34,317 bases of DNA from Bacteroidota bacterium (GCA_029262835.1 JAJCYQ010000027.1:1-34317); one strand, 5' to 3'; positions 1-7,484 are shown, counted from the first letter of the stretch. The notes: generated by a model not told the origin, from the sequence alone. Numbers and translations: made by a program.

Positions 1-44
1 ATTTCACTTTTTAAAAATACAGTGGTGCGTTAATGACTTCTATT

Positions 45-73
45 GCGGGGGCGGCGCACTTTCCGCCCCCCGC
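45..73 (-). terminator. GC-rich hairpin downstream of the cytochrome c gene
   Basis: The ten bases at 45-54 (GCGGGGGCGG) can pair with 63-73 with one bulged C, giving a strong stem with an eight-base loop. It lies about 35 bases after the stop codon of the minus-strand cytochrome gene, where a terminator would be expected. On that strand the stem is not followed by a clean U-tract, so intrinsic termination is uncertain and it may only protect the 3' end. The rest of 1-107 shows no gene. Confidence 0.35.
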
Positions 74-107
74 CCCTCTTCATGTAAGGATGGGACGGAC
101 TATCGCT

Positions 108-647
108 TCATTTACTCTCGCCGCCTTTCTTGTCGTGCTTCATGCCTTGGCCGTTTTTTTTGCCGTGCTGCATGCCCTGGCTGTCTTTTTTGCCGTGTTG
201 CATGCCCTGGCCGCCGCCCATACCCATGCCGCCTTTCTCCGGTTTGAGCGTGAGCAGGTAGGTCGTGATCTCCTGGAGTTCATCGTCGGAGAGCGTCGTG
301 ATGGGCGGCATGAGTCCGTGGTGCTCGATGGCCATGGCGGGCATGAGTGAGCGCTCCTCGGCGGGATCGACTACCCATTCCATGACCGTTGTCCGGATGG
401 CCTCGTCCGAATCGAGGGCCTTACGATAGTGCTGCATGATCATGGCCATGGGCGGCGCGAGGCTGGCGGGGGGCTGCACGCTGTGGCAGGTGGCGCATGT
501 GGCGTTGAAGAGTTTTTCTCCAGTCGATTGAGCCTGCTCAGCGGCGGCTTCCGCTGGTGCGGATTGAGCCTGGGCGGGGGCGACTGTTGTTGCCAGCAGG
601 AGCGCCGCGGCCAGTATCGGTGTGAGAGCGATGTGTCGTGTACGCAT
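108..647 (-). CDS. Secreted monoheme c-type cytochrome with Met/His/Lys-rich C-terminal repeats
   Basis: A 179-residue class I-like cytochrome c, probably an exported electron carrier or a small oxidase/reductase subunit. An N-terminal signal peptide (hydrophobic core about residues 8-26, cleavage near AQA-QS) is followed by the heme motif CATCH at residues 51-55. The sixth ligand is probably Met113 in GLMPP or Met102. The ORF continues past the usual cytochrome fold, which ends near residue 136, into a low-complexity tail (139-179) with three 10-residue repeats of the form QGMxHxKKxx at 147-176. Such Met/His tails could bind copper or other metals, but that is inference. It is monocistronic; the promoter should lie in the large interval at 648-1098. 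The electron-transfer partner cannot be read from the neighbours. Confidence 0.88.
   Translation of the reverse strand: MRTRHIALTPILAAALLLATTVAPAQAQSAPAEAAAEQAQSTGEKLFNATCATCHSVQPPASLAPPMAMIMQHYRKALDSDEAIRTTVMEWVVDPAEERSLMPAMAIEHHGLMPPITTLSDDELQEITTYLLTLKPEKGGMGMGGGQGMQHGKKDSQGMQHGKKNGQGMKHDKKGGESK
120..209 (-). repeat. Three 30-bp in-frame repeats in the cytochrome tail
   Basis: Three consecutive 30-nt units encode QGMQHGKKDS, QGMQHGKKNG and QGMKHDKKGG. Each unit supplies one Met, one His and two or more Lys. The DNA copies are similar enough to expand or contract by slippage, so the copy number may vary between strains. Confidence 0.85.
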
Positions 648-901
648 AATGGATAACCGGATGGGAAGGAGTACCGGGTGATTCTACGTCCAGTATGCAT
701 GCTTTCAAGCCGCCTTGCAAGCGCCTTGCCCCGACCTTTCTGTAGGGGATTCCTGCGTGCATGGGAATCCTGCCTACCTGTTCTGTACGTGTAGAGGGAC
801 ATAAGGTCGAAATGTCGCGATTTACAGCGCAAAAACCCATGCATCTCTTTGTCCGTCTTTCACTTACCTACGCATCCGCATCCAACAGCTAAGATACAGG
901 A

Positions 902-1005
902 TGGCGCAAGCCCGCTTGAGATGGCGCGAGCGGCTTCGAGCCGTCGCGAGCAGTTGCTTGCGACATTCCAGGGCCGCTCGCGCCAGCCTGGGCACCCTCG
1001 CGCCA
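902..1005. repeat. Symmetric array of six 9-10 bp repeats at exact 20-bp spacing
   Basis: Three forward copies of a TGGCGCRAGC-like motif begin at 902, 922 and 942. Three reverse copies occupy 957-965, 977-985 and 997-1005. Spacing inside each arm is exactly 20 bp, and all three forward/reverse pairs are centred on the same point, 953.5. The copies at 922-930, 977-985 and 997-1005 are identical over nine bases; the others differ by one or two. The 11-bp spacers are much less conserved than the motifs. Twenty bp is close to two helical turns, so the copies in an arm would lie on one face of DNA. As RNA it could form a 104-nt interrupted hairpin whose core is 943-952 paired with 955-964. The function is unknown: an operator array, a palindromic repetitive element or a structured RNA are all possible. 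Confidence 0.8.
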
Positions 1006-1070
1006 CGTAAGTACAATGCGATTTATATATAAATAATTGTTTATAAAGTAACTTACGCAAATATATTGCG
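1005..1070. promoter_or_regulatory. AT-rich block with nested palindromes next to the repeat array
   Basis: Sharply AT-rich against its surroundings. It contains a perfect 12-bp palindrome TTTATATATAAA at 1022-1033, an inverted pair CGTAAGT/ACTTACG near 1006-1057, and CGCAA-N5-TTGCG at 1056-1070. These look like promoter or protein-binding DNA. The direction of any promoter is unclear, because the only gene it could directly serve is the minus-strand cytochrome about 360 bases away. Confidence 0.4.
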
Positions 1071-1098
1071 ACATTTCGTCCTTATGTCCTCGACGACA

Positions 1099-1680
1099 TC
1101 ATGTGCGGTGCCCGTTCGGATGAGTCGCGGAGCCAGCTCCGATAGCCCAGCTCCGATAGCCGACGACGGCGAGAACCAGATACACGCCGTAGAGGCCGGC
1201 CGTCAGGTGCAGGTCGCGCAGCAGGTAGACGCCCACGGCGACGGAATCGATGACGATCCAGAAGAGCCAGTGCTCGATTTTCTTGTGGGCCATCAGGAAC
1301 TGGGCGACAAAGCTGGCGACGGTGGTGAAGGCGTCGGCCCAGGGAAGGGCGGCATCGGTCCAGGCGTGCATAGCCCAGCCCCAGAAGGCGCTGCCGAGGA
1401 GGGTGCCGGAGACAAGGACGGCGAGGGGGCGCCGGGCGAGAGTGGAGACAGGAAGAACCGGGCGCCCGGCGCCCCCTCGCCACGTCCACCACCCATAGAG
1501 CTGCACCCCCACATAGAACACGTGCAGGATCATGTCCGAGTAGAGCTTTGCATCCAGAAAAATAAACACGTAGAGCGCTACCGAGACGAGTCCGATGGGC
1601 CACGTCGCGATGTGCCGGCGTGTCGCCAGGTAGACGGCCACAATGCCGGTGGCGACGGCAACCCATTCAAGTGTGGCCAT
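1099..1680 (-). CDS. pnuC: PnuC-family nicotinamide riboside/vitamin transporter
   Basis: A 193-residue polytopic membrane protein of the PnuC family, which carries out facilitated uptake of nicotinamide riboside or related vitamins that are trapped by phosphorylation inside the cell. Family features are WPIGLVS at residues 27-33, VQLYGWWTW at 59-67, and the conserved block at 119-153 containing FVAQFLMAHKKIEHWLFW followed by D145. About seven hydrophobic segments fit the family. No kinase or NAD-salvage gene adjoins it, so the substrate (nicotinamide riboside, riboflavin or thiamine in some relatives) is inferred. The last 15 residues, after GYRSW, are read from a second copy of a 14-bp tandem duplication in a shifted frame, so this C-terminus is probably not ancestral. 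Confidence 0.88.
   Translation of the reverse strand: MATLEWVAVATGIVAVYLATRRHIATWPIGLVSVALYVFIFLDAKLYSDMILHVFYVGVQLYGWWTWRGGAGRPVLPVSTLARRPLAVLVSGTLLGSAFWGWAMHAWTDAALPWADAFTTVASFVAQFLMAHKKIEHWLFWIVIDSVAVGVYLLRDLHLTAGLYGVYLVLAVVGYRSWAIGAGSATHPNGHRT
1133..1160. repeat. Perfect 14-bp tandem duplication inside the 3' end of pnuC
   Basis: The 14 bases at 1133-1146 are repeated exactly at 1147-1160. Fourteen is not a multiple of three, so the duplication moves the pnuC reading frame. With two copies the protein ends ...GYRSWAIGAGS...HRT with a stop at 1099. With one copy it would continue as GYRSWLRDSSERAP... and stop at 1082. Confidence 0.9.
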
Positions 1681-1767
1681 GAAATCGGCTCAGGCTACAA
1701 AAGTCCAGAAGTTTATTGATCGGTTTGGTCCGGAGTTGGCGCAAAAACGGGTGCCCGCGCATCCACC

Positions 1768-2604
1768 ATGAGAACCGCCGGGCCTGCATTTCGTGCAAGC
1801 ACGATGGAACCGAATGACACAGAGGACGGGAAGTTCATCCTGCTCGAGGGCGTCTCGAAGTCTTACGATGAGCATGGGAACCGCCGTGAGGTGCTGCGGA
1901 ATCTGGACTTCTCCATCGGGAAGGGCCAGTTCGTTGCGCTTCTTGGACGCTCCGGGGCGGGCAAGAGTACGCTGCTCAACCTGCTCGGGGGGCTCGATGT
2001 GCCCACGGCAGGCCGGGTATCGGTGGGTGGGCAGCGCATTGACGGGCTGGGCGAAGATGAGCGTACGCTTTTCCGGCGCCGGAATCTGGGCTTCGTTTTC
2101 CAGTCGTTCAACCTGATTCCGACGCTGAATGTGATGGATAATCTGCTGCTGCCGTTGCAACTGGCGGGGAAGCAGCGTGGCTCGGCGGCGGCGGGCGCCC
2201 AGGACCAGGCGGTGGGCGAGAACGACCACACCCGGAACGACCACACGCAAAGCGTCCAGAGCGCCCCGGACCGCGCCCGGTGGTTGCTCGAGGAAGTGGG
2301 GCTTGCCGATCGCGGCGCATCGTGGCCGGACCGTCTGTCGGGCGGCGAGCAGCAGCGTGTGGCTATTGCGCGGGCCCTTGCCGCGGCGCCCATGTTGCTT
2401 CTGGCCGATGAACCGACCGGGAATCTCGACTACCAGACCGGCCGAACCGTCATGGACCTTCTGCACCGTCTGGTCCGGGAAACGCATACGACCATGCTCG
2501 TCGTTACCCATGATCGTGACTTTCTGCAGGCATCTGATCGGATTGTGCGCCTGCATGAGGGGCGCGTCCAGGAAATTTCGATCGATGAGGCCACGGCGAG
2601 GTAA
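1768..2604 (+). CDS. ABC transporter ATPase, LolD/MacB/AttE type
   Basis: A 278-residue ATPase that would power the FtsX-type permease encoded 36 bases downstream. Walker A GRSGAGKS is at 60-67, the Q-loop glutamine at 112, the signature LSGGEQQRV at 190-198, Walker B MLLLADEP at 209-216, and the switch histidine at 248. Between Q-loop and signature, residues about 135-168 form an extra hydrophilic segment absent from typical 220-235 residue LolD proteins. It contains the repeated [10 protein letters not shown], encoded by an 11-bp direct repeat (2221-2231, 2236-2246). The start is uncertain: ATG at 1804 (residue 13) would give a more usual N-terminus, and neither start has a clear Shine-Dalgarno. 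The following permease and AttH-like gene point to an AttEFGH-type system. Confidence 0.93.
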   Translation: MRTAGPAFRASTMEPNDTEDGKFILLEGVSKSYDEHGNRREVLRNLDFSIGKGQFVALLGRSGAGKSTLLNLLGGLDVPTAGRVSVGGQRIDGLGEDERTLFRRRNLGFVFQSFNLIPTLNVMDNLLLPLQLAGKQRGSAAAGAQDQAVGENDHTRNDHTQSVQSAPDRARWLLEEVGLADRGASWPDRLSGGEQQRVAIARALAAAPMLLLADEPTGNLDYQTGRTVMDLLHRLVRETHTTMLVVTHDRDFLQASDRIVRLHEGRVQEISIDEATAR

Positions 2605-2640
2605 TCCATTGGGACAATACGTAACGACAAGGTCTTCATC

Positions 2641-5271
2641 GTGGCGCTGAGTCCACTACTTTTTCGGTCGAGCCTGCGCCATTTGGCGAGCCACCCGTGG
2701 CAGTTCGTGCTGTCGGTCGTGGGCGTCGCGGTCGGCGTGGCGGTCGTAGTCGCGATCGATCTGGCGAACGTGAGCGCGGAAAATTCCTTTCGCGAATCGT
2801 CCGAGATCGTAGCCGGCCGCGCCACACACCGGATCCAGGGCCCCTCGGCAGTGGGCCTGCCCGACTCCGTAATCGCACATCTGGTTCGACGCGGTCCGGC
2901 CCAGGGCTTGGACGTACCCATGACCCCGATCGTGGAGGGCTGGGTGCGGCCACGGCGCGCACCGGAGGTTACGCTGCAGGTGCTGGGTGTAGATCCGCTC
3001 CTCGAGCAGGCCTTCCGTCCCTATGCATCAGAGATTGCGCGGGAAGGAAATTCGGGAGATGCGGGGCAGAAAGCCGCGGCCTACGGTCTGGCTGACTTCC
3101 TCGGCGGAGAGCCCGTCGTGCTGCTGTCGTCGGAGACGGCCACGCGGCTTGAGCTCGCGCCGGGCGATACGTTCCGTGTGGCGGCGGGCGGCGTCGAGGA
3201 GGTGCTGACGCTGGCCCGAGCCGTCGATGCGGGGGACAACCTCGTCATCATGGATATTTCCCGTGCGCAGCAGGTGCTGGGCATGCAGGGGCGGCTCTCG
3301 CGCATTGACCTGATTTTGCCGGATGGCGGCGGCGCTGGCGCTGGCGGCGGCCCAGATGGTGCGGCGGCCCATCTGGCGCAGATGCTGCCGCCGGGCGCGG
3401 TGCTGGAGCGCTCATCGGCCCGGACCGAGACGCTGGCTCAGATGACGCGCGCGTTTTCGCTCAATCTGACGGCGCTCAGCCTGCTCGCGCTCATTGTGGG
3501 CATGTTTTTGACCTACAACACCATGTCCTTCTCCGTCGTGCAGCGCTATGCGCTCATTGGTCGGCTGCGCGCGGTCGGGGTGCGACGGCGCGAGGTGCTT
3601 TCCATGATCCTCTCGGAGGCGCTGGTTGTGGGGCTCATCGGGACGACGCTCGGCCTGGTGTTTGGTGTCGTGCTTGGCGAAGGGCTCGTGACGCTCGTCT
3701 CGCAGACCATCAACGATCTCTATTACAGCGTCTCGGTGTCGAAGCTCACCATTCATCCATTGACGCTTGCCAAAGGCATTGGCCTCGGGCTCGGCGCGAC
3801 GCTCGTCGCGGCCTGGGTACCAGCTCGCGCGGCGGCGGGTGTGACGGCGACGTCGCTGCTCAAGCGCTCGTCGGTCGAGGACCGCCTGCGTGGCCGGCTA
3901 CCCTTCCTTACGGCGCTCGGATGTCTGCTACTGGTGGCGGGCGGCGTGCTTCTATGGGCATCTGGACGGGGTATTGTGGTGGCGTATGCCGGTATTTTCA
4001 TGCTGATCATGGGATGGGCGCTGCTGGCCCCGGCGCTCACGACAGCTATTGTAGTGGGGCTGCGTCCGGCCATGTCGGCCGCGGGCGGTGTCGTTGGGCG
4101 CATGGCCGCTGGCAGCGTCAGGGCGCATCTGAGCCGAACGGCTGTGGCCATTGCGGCGCTCTCGATTGCGGTGAGTTCGGTCCTTGGCGTTGGCATCATG
4201 GTCGGCAGTTTCCGCACGACCGTCGTGACGTGGCTCCAGGGTGCGCTGCAGGCGGACATTTATGTGCAGCCGGTGGGCAATGGATTCCGGACCGGCCAGA
4301 GCGCCATTCGCGCCGATGTGCTCGCGGCGCTTGTCCAGGCGCCCGGCGTGGAGGCCGCGTTTGTCATTCGCCACGCCGAAGTGCTGTGGGAGGGCACACC
4401 GGTCCATCTGGCTGCTGTGGAGTTCGGGCCGCATTCGGCGACGACCCTTGCGCTCAAGACAGGTAGTGCGGAGGTGCTCGTTCCGCGGCTCCAGTCGGAG
4501 GACGTGGCCCTTGTGTCCGAGCCCTTCGCCTATCGGCACGGGACCGCGCCGGGCGACACGCTGCGCCTGGCCACGCCGTCGGGCCATGTGCTGATTCCTA
4601 TCGTCGGCATCTATCATGACTACGCGTCGGACCAGGGGACGATCATGATGGACCGCACGCGCTACGCCCGCCTGTTCGGCGACACAGCAGCCAGTGGGCT
4701 CGCCGTATTCGTGGCGCCGACGGGCGCCAGTGGCCAGGCGGCGGCCAGTGCGGACATCGACGCGGTCATGGCGTTGATGCAGTCCCGCGCGGGGCCGCTC
4801 CAGAACCTGGTCATTCGATCGAACCGCGAACTGCGGACCTATTCCATGGAGGTATTCGACCGCACGTTCACCGTCACGAAAGTGCTGCAGCTGCTGGCCG
4901 TGATCGTGGCATTTATTGGCATACTGAGCGCCCTCATGGCGCTCCAGCTCGAGCGTGCCCGTGAGTACGGCGTGCTGCGCGCATCGGGTATGACCGGGCG
5001 GCAACTCGGGCGGTTCGTGTCCTGGGAGTGCGGTCTGATGGGACTGGTATCGGGCCTGCTGGCCCTTCCGCTCGGCGGCGCACTCGCCATGGCGCTCATT
5101 TTCGTAATCAATCGGCGCAGTTTTGGATGGACGCTGCAGGTCGACGTATCCAGCGGAATATTCTTGGAAGGGCTGGTTGTGGCCGTTGTGGCGTCGCTGC
5201 TCGCGGGCATTCTGCCGGCGCGTGCCCTTCGGCGTCAACGCGCGGTCGATGCGCTCAGGGAGGGGGTGTGA
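2641..5271 (+). CDS. Duplicated FtsX-type ABC permease (AttF/AttG-like)
   Basis: An 876-residue inner-membrane permease with a GTG start preceded by an AAGG-type ribosome site. One transmembrane helix lies at about 21-40, then a large periplasmic domain, an FtsX block of three helices at about 270-410, further helices between about 420 and 525, a second periplasmic domain, and a C-terminal FtsX block at 748-876 with the typical ERAREYGVLRASG coupling region. This is two permease modules in one chain, as in YbbP-like proteins. LolC/E-like half-permeases would be about 400 residues. Such exporters move lipids or lipoproteins, or act mechanically on the envelope, rather than importing solutes. 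Its stop TGA shares one base with the ATG of the next gene, so translation is probably coupled. Confidence 0.92.
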   Translation: MALSPLLFRSSLRHLASHPWQFVLSVVGVAVGVAVVVAIDLANVSAENSFRESSEIVAGRATHRIQGPSAVGLPDSVIAHLVRRGPAQGLDVPMTPIVEGWVRPRRAPEVTLQVLGVDPLLEQAFRPYASEIAREGNSGDAGQKAAAYGLADFLGGEPVVLLSSETATRLELAPGDTFRVAAGGVEEVLTLARAVDAGDNLVIMDISRAQQVLGMQGRLSRIDLILPDGGGAGAGGGPDGAAAHLAQMLPPGAVLERSSARTETLAQMTRAFSLNLTALSLLALIVGMFLTYNTMSFSVVQRYALIGRLRAVGVRRREVLSMILSEALVVGLIGTTLGLVFGVVLGEGLVTLVSQTINDLYYSVSVSKLTIHPLTLAKGIGLGLGATLVAAWVPARAAAGVTATSLLKRSSVEDRLRGRLPFLTALGCLLLVAGGVLLWASGRGIVVAYAGIFMLIMGWALLAPALTTAIVVGLRPAMSAAGGVVGRMAAGSVRAHLSRTAVAIAALSIAVSSVLGVGIMVGSFRTTVVTWLQGALQADIYVQPVGNGFRTGQSAIRADVLAALVQAPGVEAAFVIRHAEVLWEGTPVHLAAVEFGPHSATTLALKTGSAEVLVPRLQSEDVALVSEPFAYRHGTAPGDTLRLATPSGHVLIPIVGIYHDYASDQGTIMMDRTRYARLFGDTAASGLAVFVAPTGASGQAAASADIDAVMALMQSRAGPLQNLVIRSNRELRTYSMEVFDRTFTVTKVLQLLAVIVAFIGILSALMALQLERAREYGVLRASGMTGRQLGRFVSWECGLMGLVSGLLALPLGGALAMALIFVINRRSFGWTLQVDVSSGIFLEGLVVAVVASLLAGILPARALRRQRAVDALREGV

Positions 5272-6458
5272 TGAAACGAGGTGTCCATATATCGTTGTGG
5301 TTCATAGTGTTAGCGGCGGGTGTCGTTCTGGCCGCCTGTGGAGGTGCTGCGCCCGGCAGTCAGGCTGAACGGGAGTCTGGCGGCGGGATGAGTCTGTCGG
5401 ATGCCCTCTCGACCGATATCGAAGGGTATGCGCGCGCGTTCGACGTGGCGCGCGCGTGGCAATTCCCGGCCGACCACGGACCGCATCCGGACTACAAGCT
5501 GGAGTGGTGGTATGTGACGGGAAACCTGGTGGATGCGGCGGGTGGCGACTGGGGCTACCAGGTGACGATTTTCAGGAACGCCATAGCGCCGCCTTCCGGG
5601 GAAGAAGCGGCGCCGGACAGTGCGTCAGCGGCCGCATCGGAGCCAGGTGCGGCCTGGGCCTCCCGACAGCTCTACATTGCGCACGTCGCGCTGACCGATG
5701 TGGCAGGCGGTCGCTACAGGTCCGAAGAGCGCGTGCTGCGCGGGGGTGGCGGCCTCGCGGGTGCGGCTACGGACCGGATGCACGTGTGGGCCGGGCCGGT
5801 TTCGATGACCTCAAACGAGACGGGGCTCGACACGCTTCGCATCCAGGCGCCCGTTCAGGATCTGTTCCTCGATTTGACGCTCACAGCGCAGAAACCGATT
5901 GTGCTGCAGGGGGAAGAAGGGTTCAGTCCGAAGAGCGACGAGCCCGGGAATGCGTCGTGGTATTATGCCCTGACGCGGTTTTCTGCAGCGGGGACGGTGC
6001 GCCAGATCGGGACGGGCGCGGCCGAGGCCGTGGCCATGTCGGGCACGGGATGGCTCGACCGGGAATGGAGCACGAGCCTGCTCGGCCGCACGCAGACGGG
6101 CTGGGACTGGTTCTCGCTTCAACTGGACGACGGGCGCGACCTGATGTATTTCCAGCTACGAGAACGTGAGGACGTGCCATTTGTAGATGCATCGCTCGTG
6201 CTCGTCGATGGCACGCGTGGACTGCTCGATGCGCGGGAGGTGGCGCTTGAGGTATTGTCCGAATGGACGAGTCCGCATTCGGGGGCGACCTACCCGGCCG
6301 CCTGGCGCCTGCGTCACGCGGGGCTCGGACTCGACCTTATGATTGAGCCGCTCCTGGCCGACCAGGAATTCCAGGCATCGGTCCGGTACTGGGAAGGCGC
6401 TGTCCGCGTCAGCGGATCCCACACGGGCCGCGGGTATGTGGAGCTCACGGGGTATTGA
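5271..6458 (+). CDS. AttH/CrtC-like lipocalin-fold lipoprotein
   Basis: A 395-residue predicted lipoprotein. The start at 5271 is chosen because it overlaps the permease stop (TGATG) and is followed at once by a signal peptide with lipobox LAAC (lipidated Cys23). The mature part matches the CrtC/AttH family: KLEWWYVTGN at 76-85, a conserved HVALTD at 138-143, and SGTGWLDREWS at 257-267 followed by WDWFSLQLDDG. Relatives include carotenoid 1,2-hydratase and AttH of Agrobacterium attEFGH. No other carotenoid genes are present, so I favour the AttH role, an extracytoplasmic partner of the ABC exporter that handles a hydrophobic ligand. The 3' end overlaps the convergent thioesterase gene by 14 bases. 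Confidence 0.9.
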   Translation: MKRGVHISLWFIVLAAGVVLAACGGAAPGSQAERESGGGMSLSDALSTDIEGYARAFDVARAWQFPADHGPHPDYKLEWWYVTGNLVDAAGGDWGYQVTIFRNAIAPPSGEEAAPDSASAAASEPGAAWASRQLYIAHVALTDVAGGRYRSEERVLRGGGGLAGAATDRMHVWAGPVSMTSNETGLDTLRIQAPVQDLFLDLTLTAQKPIVLQGEEGFSPKSDEPGNASWYYALTRFSAAGTVRQIGTGAAEAVAMSGTGWLDREWSTSLLGRTQTGWDWFSLQLDDGRDLMYFQLREREDVPFVDASLVLVDGTRGLLDAREVALEVLSEWTSPHSGATYPAAWRLRHAGLGLDLMIEPLLADQEFQASVRYWEGAVRVSGSHTGRGYVELTGY

Positions 6459-6852
6459 ACGCAGCCACTACGCGTTCCGGGATGGCGCGCGGCCGGCCGG
6501 AGGTGCTGTCAATGAAGACCCAGAGCGTCCGGCCGCGCGCCACTTCGCGGCCTGACTCCGCATCCTTGAACACGTACCGCCGCGTGGAGCGGACTCCGTC
6601 GGCGTCGTCGATCCAGGTTTCAAGCAGCACGGTTACACCCGGTAGGAGGGGGCGAAGGTACTCGATGGTGTGTTCTCTGACCACCCAGGTTCCGCCCTCT
6701 TCAATCGCTGCCGCAGTGGCGCCCGTCGTATCGGAATGGGCCACGGCCACGTCCTGCATCCAGCCGACGTAGGCCACGTTGTTGGCGTGCCCGTTCGCAT
6801 CTATCGCGTGCTCGGGTACGGGAAAGGTGTGCGTGAAGGGAGATCCAATCAT
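6445..6852 (-). CDS. Hotdog-fold acyl-CoA thioesterase (4HBT/YbgC-like)
   Basis: A 135-residue single hotdog-domain protein expected to hydrolyse acyl- or aryl-CoA thioesters in the cytoplasm. The N-terminal active-site block IDANGHANNVAYVGWMQD begins at residue 17, with Asp18, His22 and Asn25 in the positions of the 4HBT/YbgC catalytic loop. The rest follows the family pattern, with EYLRPLLPG near residue 65 and late beta strands to LWVFID. Its ATG overlaps the response-regulator stop (ATGA), making it the last gene of a coupled set. The substrate cannot be read from the sequence. Confidence 0.9.
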   Translation of the reverse strand: MIGSPFTHTFPVPEHAIDANGHANNVAYVGWMQDVAVAHSDTTGATAAAIEEGGTWVVREHTIEYLRPLLPGVTVLLETWIDDADGVRSTRRYVFKDAESGREVARGRTLWVFIDSTSGRPRAIPERVVAAFNTP

Positions 6853-7484
6853 GTTCGGGCGGTGGAGGGGCCCATACCATTGGCGTGAGCAAAGTTGATG
6901 AGGCCGACGAGCGAAGACGTTCCAGTCTTTCGGTAGATGTTTTTGCGGTGGGTCTCGACCGTGAGCTCCGAGATGAACAGCGCTTCGGCGATATCTCGCG
7001 TTGATTTTTCCTGGAGAATGAGCTGCAGGATCTGTTTTTCGCGCCGCGTGAGCAGGCGGCCACGGTCGGGGTCGGTGCGGGCCCGGCGGACCGCGTCGGC
7101 GAGCGACGGGCTGGTATAACGGGCGCCACCAGCGACGACGCGAATGGCGCGGACAAGCTCTTCGTGGCTGTCCTTCTTGAGTACATAGCCGTGGGCACCC
7201 GCTCGATCCATTTCCATGAACAGGTGAAGTTCATCGTGCATCGTGAGGACGACGGTGCGGAGCGCAGGCGCAATGGCGAGCGCCTCGCGAAGGAGCTCAA
7301 GGCCCGACATGCCGGGCATGGAATGATCTGTGACCAGTATATCGACATTGCCGCCCGCCACCTGGCGAAGCGCCTCCGAGCCATCAGTGACAGCACCGGC
7401 GACATCGAGATCCGGCTCGGCCTCGACGAGCGCTTCCAGGCCGCGGAGCAGCACTGCATGGTCGTCGACCAGGAGGACCCTCAT
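6849..7484 (-). CDS. NarL/FixJ-type response regulator
   Basis: A 211-residue two-component regulator. The receiver domain spans about 1-120, with acidic pair Asp7-Asp8, phosphoacceptor Asp53 (TDHSMPGMSG), Thr81 and Lys103 or Lys104. A LuxR-type helix-turn-helix lies at about 140-205 (LTRREKQILQL and ISELTVETHRKNIYRK). Its start overlaps the stop of the histidine kinase gene (ATGA), so the kinase is almost certainly its partner. The targets are unknown; autoregulation of this operon is an untested possibility. Confidence 0.95.
   Translation of the reverse strand: MRVLLVDDHAVLLRGLEALVEAEPDLDVAGAVTDGSEALRQVAGGNVDILVTDHSMPGMSGLELLREALAIAPALRTVVLTMHDELHLFMEMDRAGAHGYVLKKDSHEELVRAIRVVAGGARYTSPSLADAVRRARTDPDRGRLLTRREKQILQLILQEKSTRDIAEALFISELTVETHRKNIYRKTGTSSLVGLINFAHANGMGPSTART

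Larger units (their letters stand above)
648..1098. other. 451-nt interval without a gene
   Basis: No convincing coding region lies here; the short ORFs have no recognisable content. It separates the 5' end of the cytochrome c gene from the 3' end of pnuC, both on the minus strand, so it must hold the cytochrome promoter. The right half contains a symmetric repeat array (902-1005) and an AT-rich palindromic stretch (about 1011-1070), described separately. The left half (about 660-890) shows nothing I can name. Confidence 0.7.

Noticed and set aside
33-350. Plus-strand ORF with repeated AVFFAVLHALA
   Set aside because: It is the antisense reading of the 30-bp repeats in the cytochrome c tail; the minus strand has a signal peptide and heme motif.
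902-1005. CRISPR-like repeat array
   Set aside because: Repeats are only 9-10 bp, spacers are 11 bp, orientation flips at the centre, and no cas genes are present.
1066-1719. 217-codon plus-strand ORF
   Set aside because: It lies antisense over pnuC, whose protein matches its family along its length; the plus-strand product has no recognisable content.
3952-5238. 428-codon minus-strand ORF
   Set aside because: Antisense to the FtsX-type permease; Arg/His-rich low-complexity product typical of GC-rich shadow frames.
5028-5270. Upstream extension of the AttH-like gene
   Set aside because: It overlaps the permease in another frame. The ATG at 5271 overlaps the permease stop and is followed directly by a lipobox signal peptide.
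5271-6458. Carotenoid 1,2-hydratase (CrtC) acting in carotenoid synthesis
   Set aside because: No other carotenoid genes are present, and the gene is coupled to an ABC exporter, which fits AttH better.
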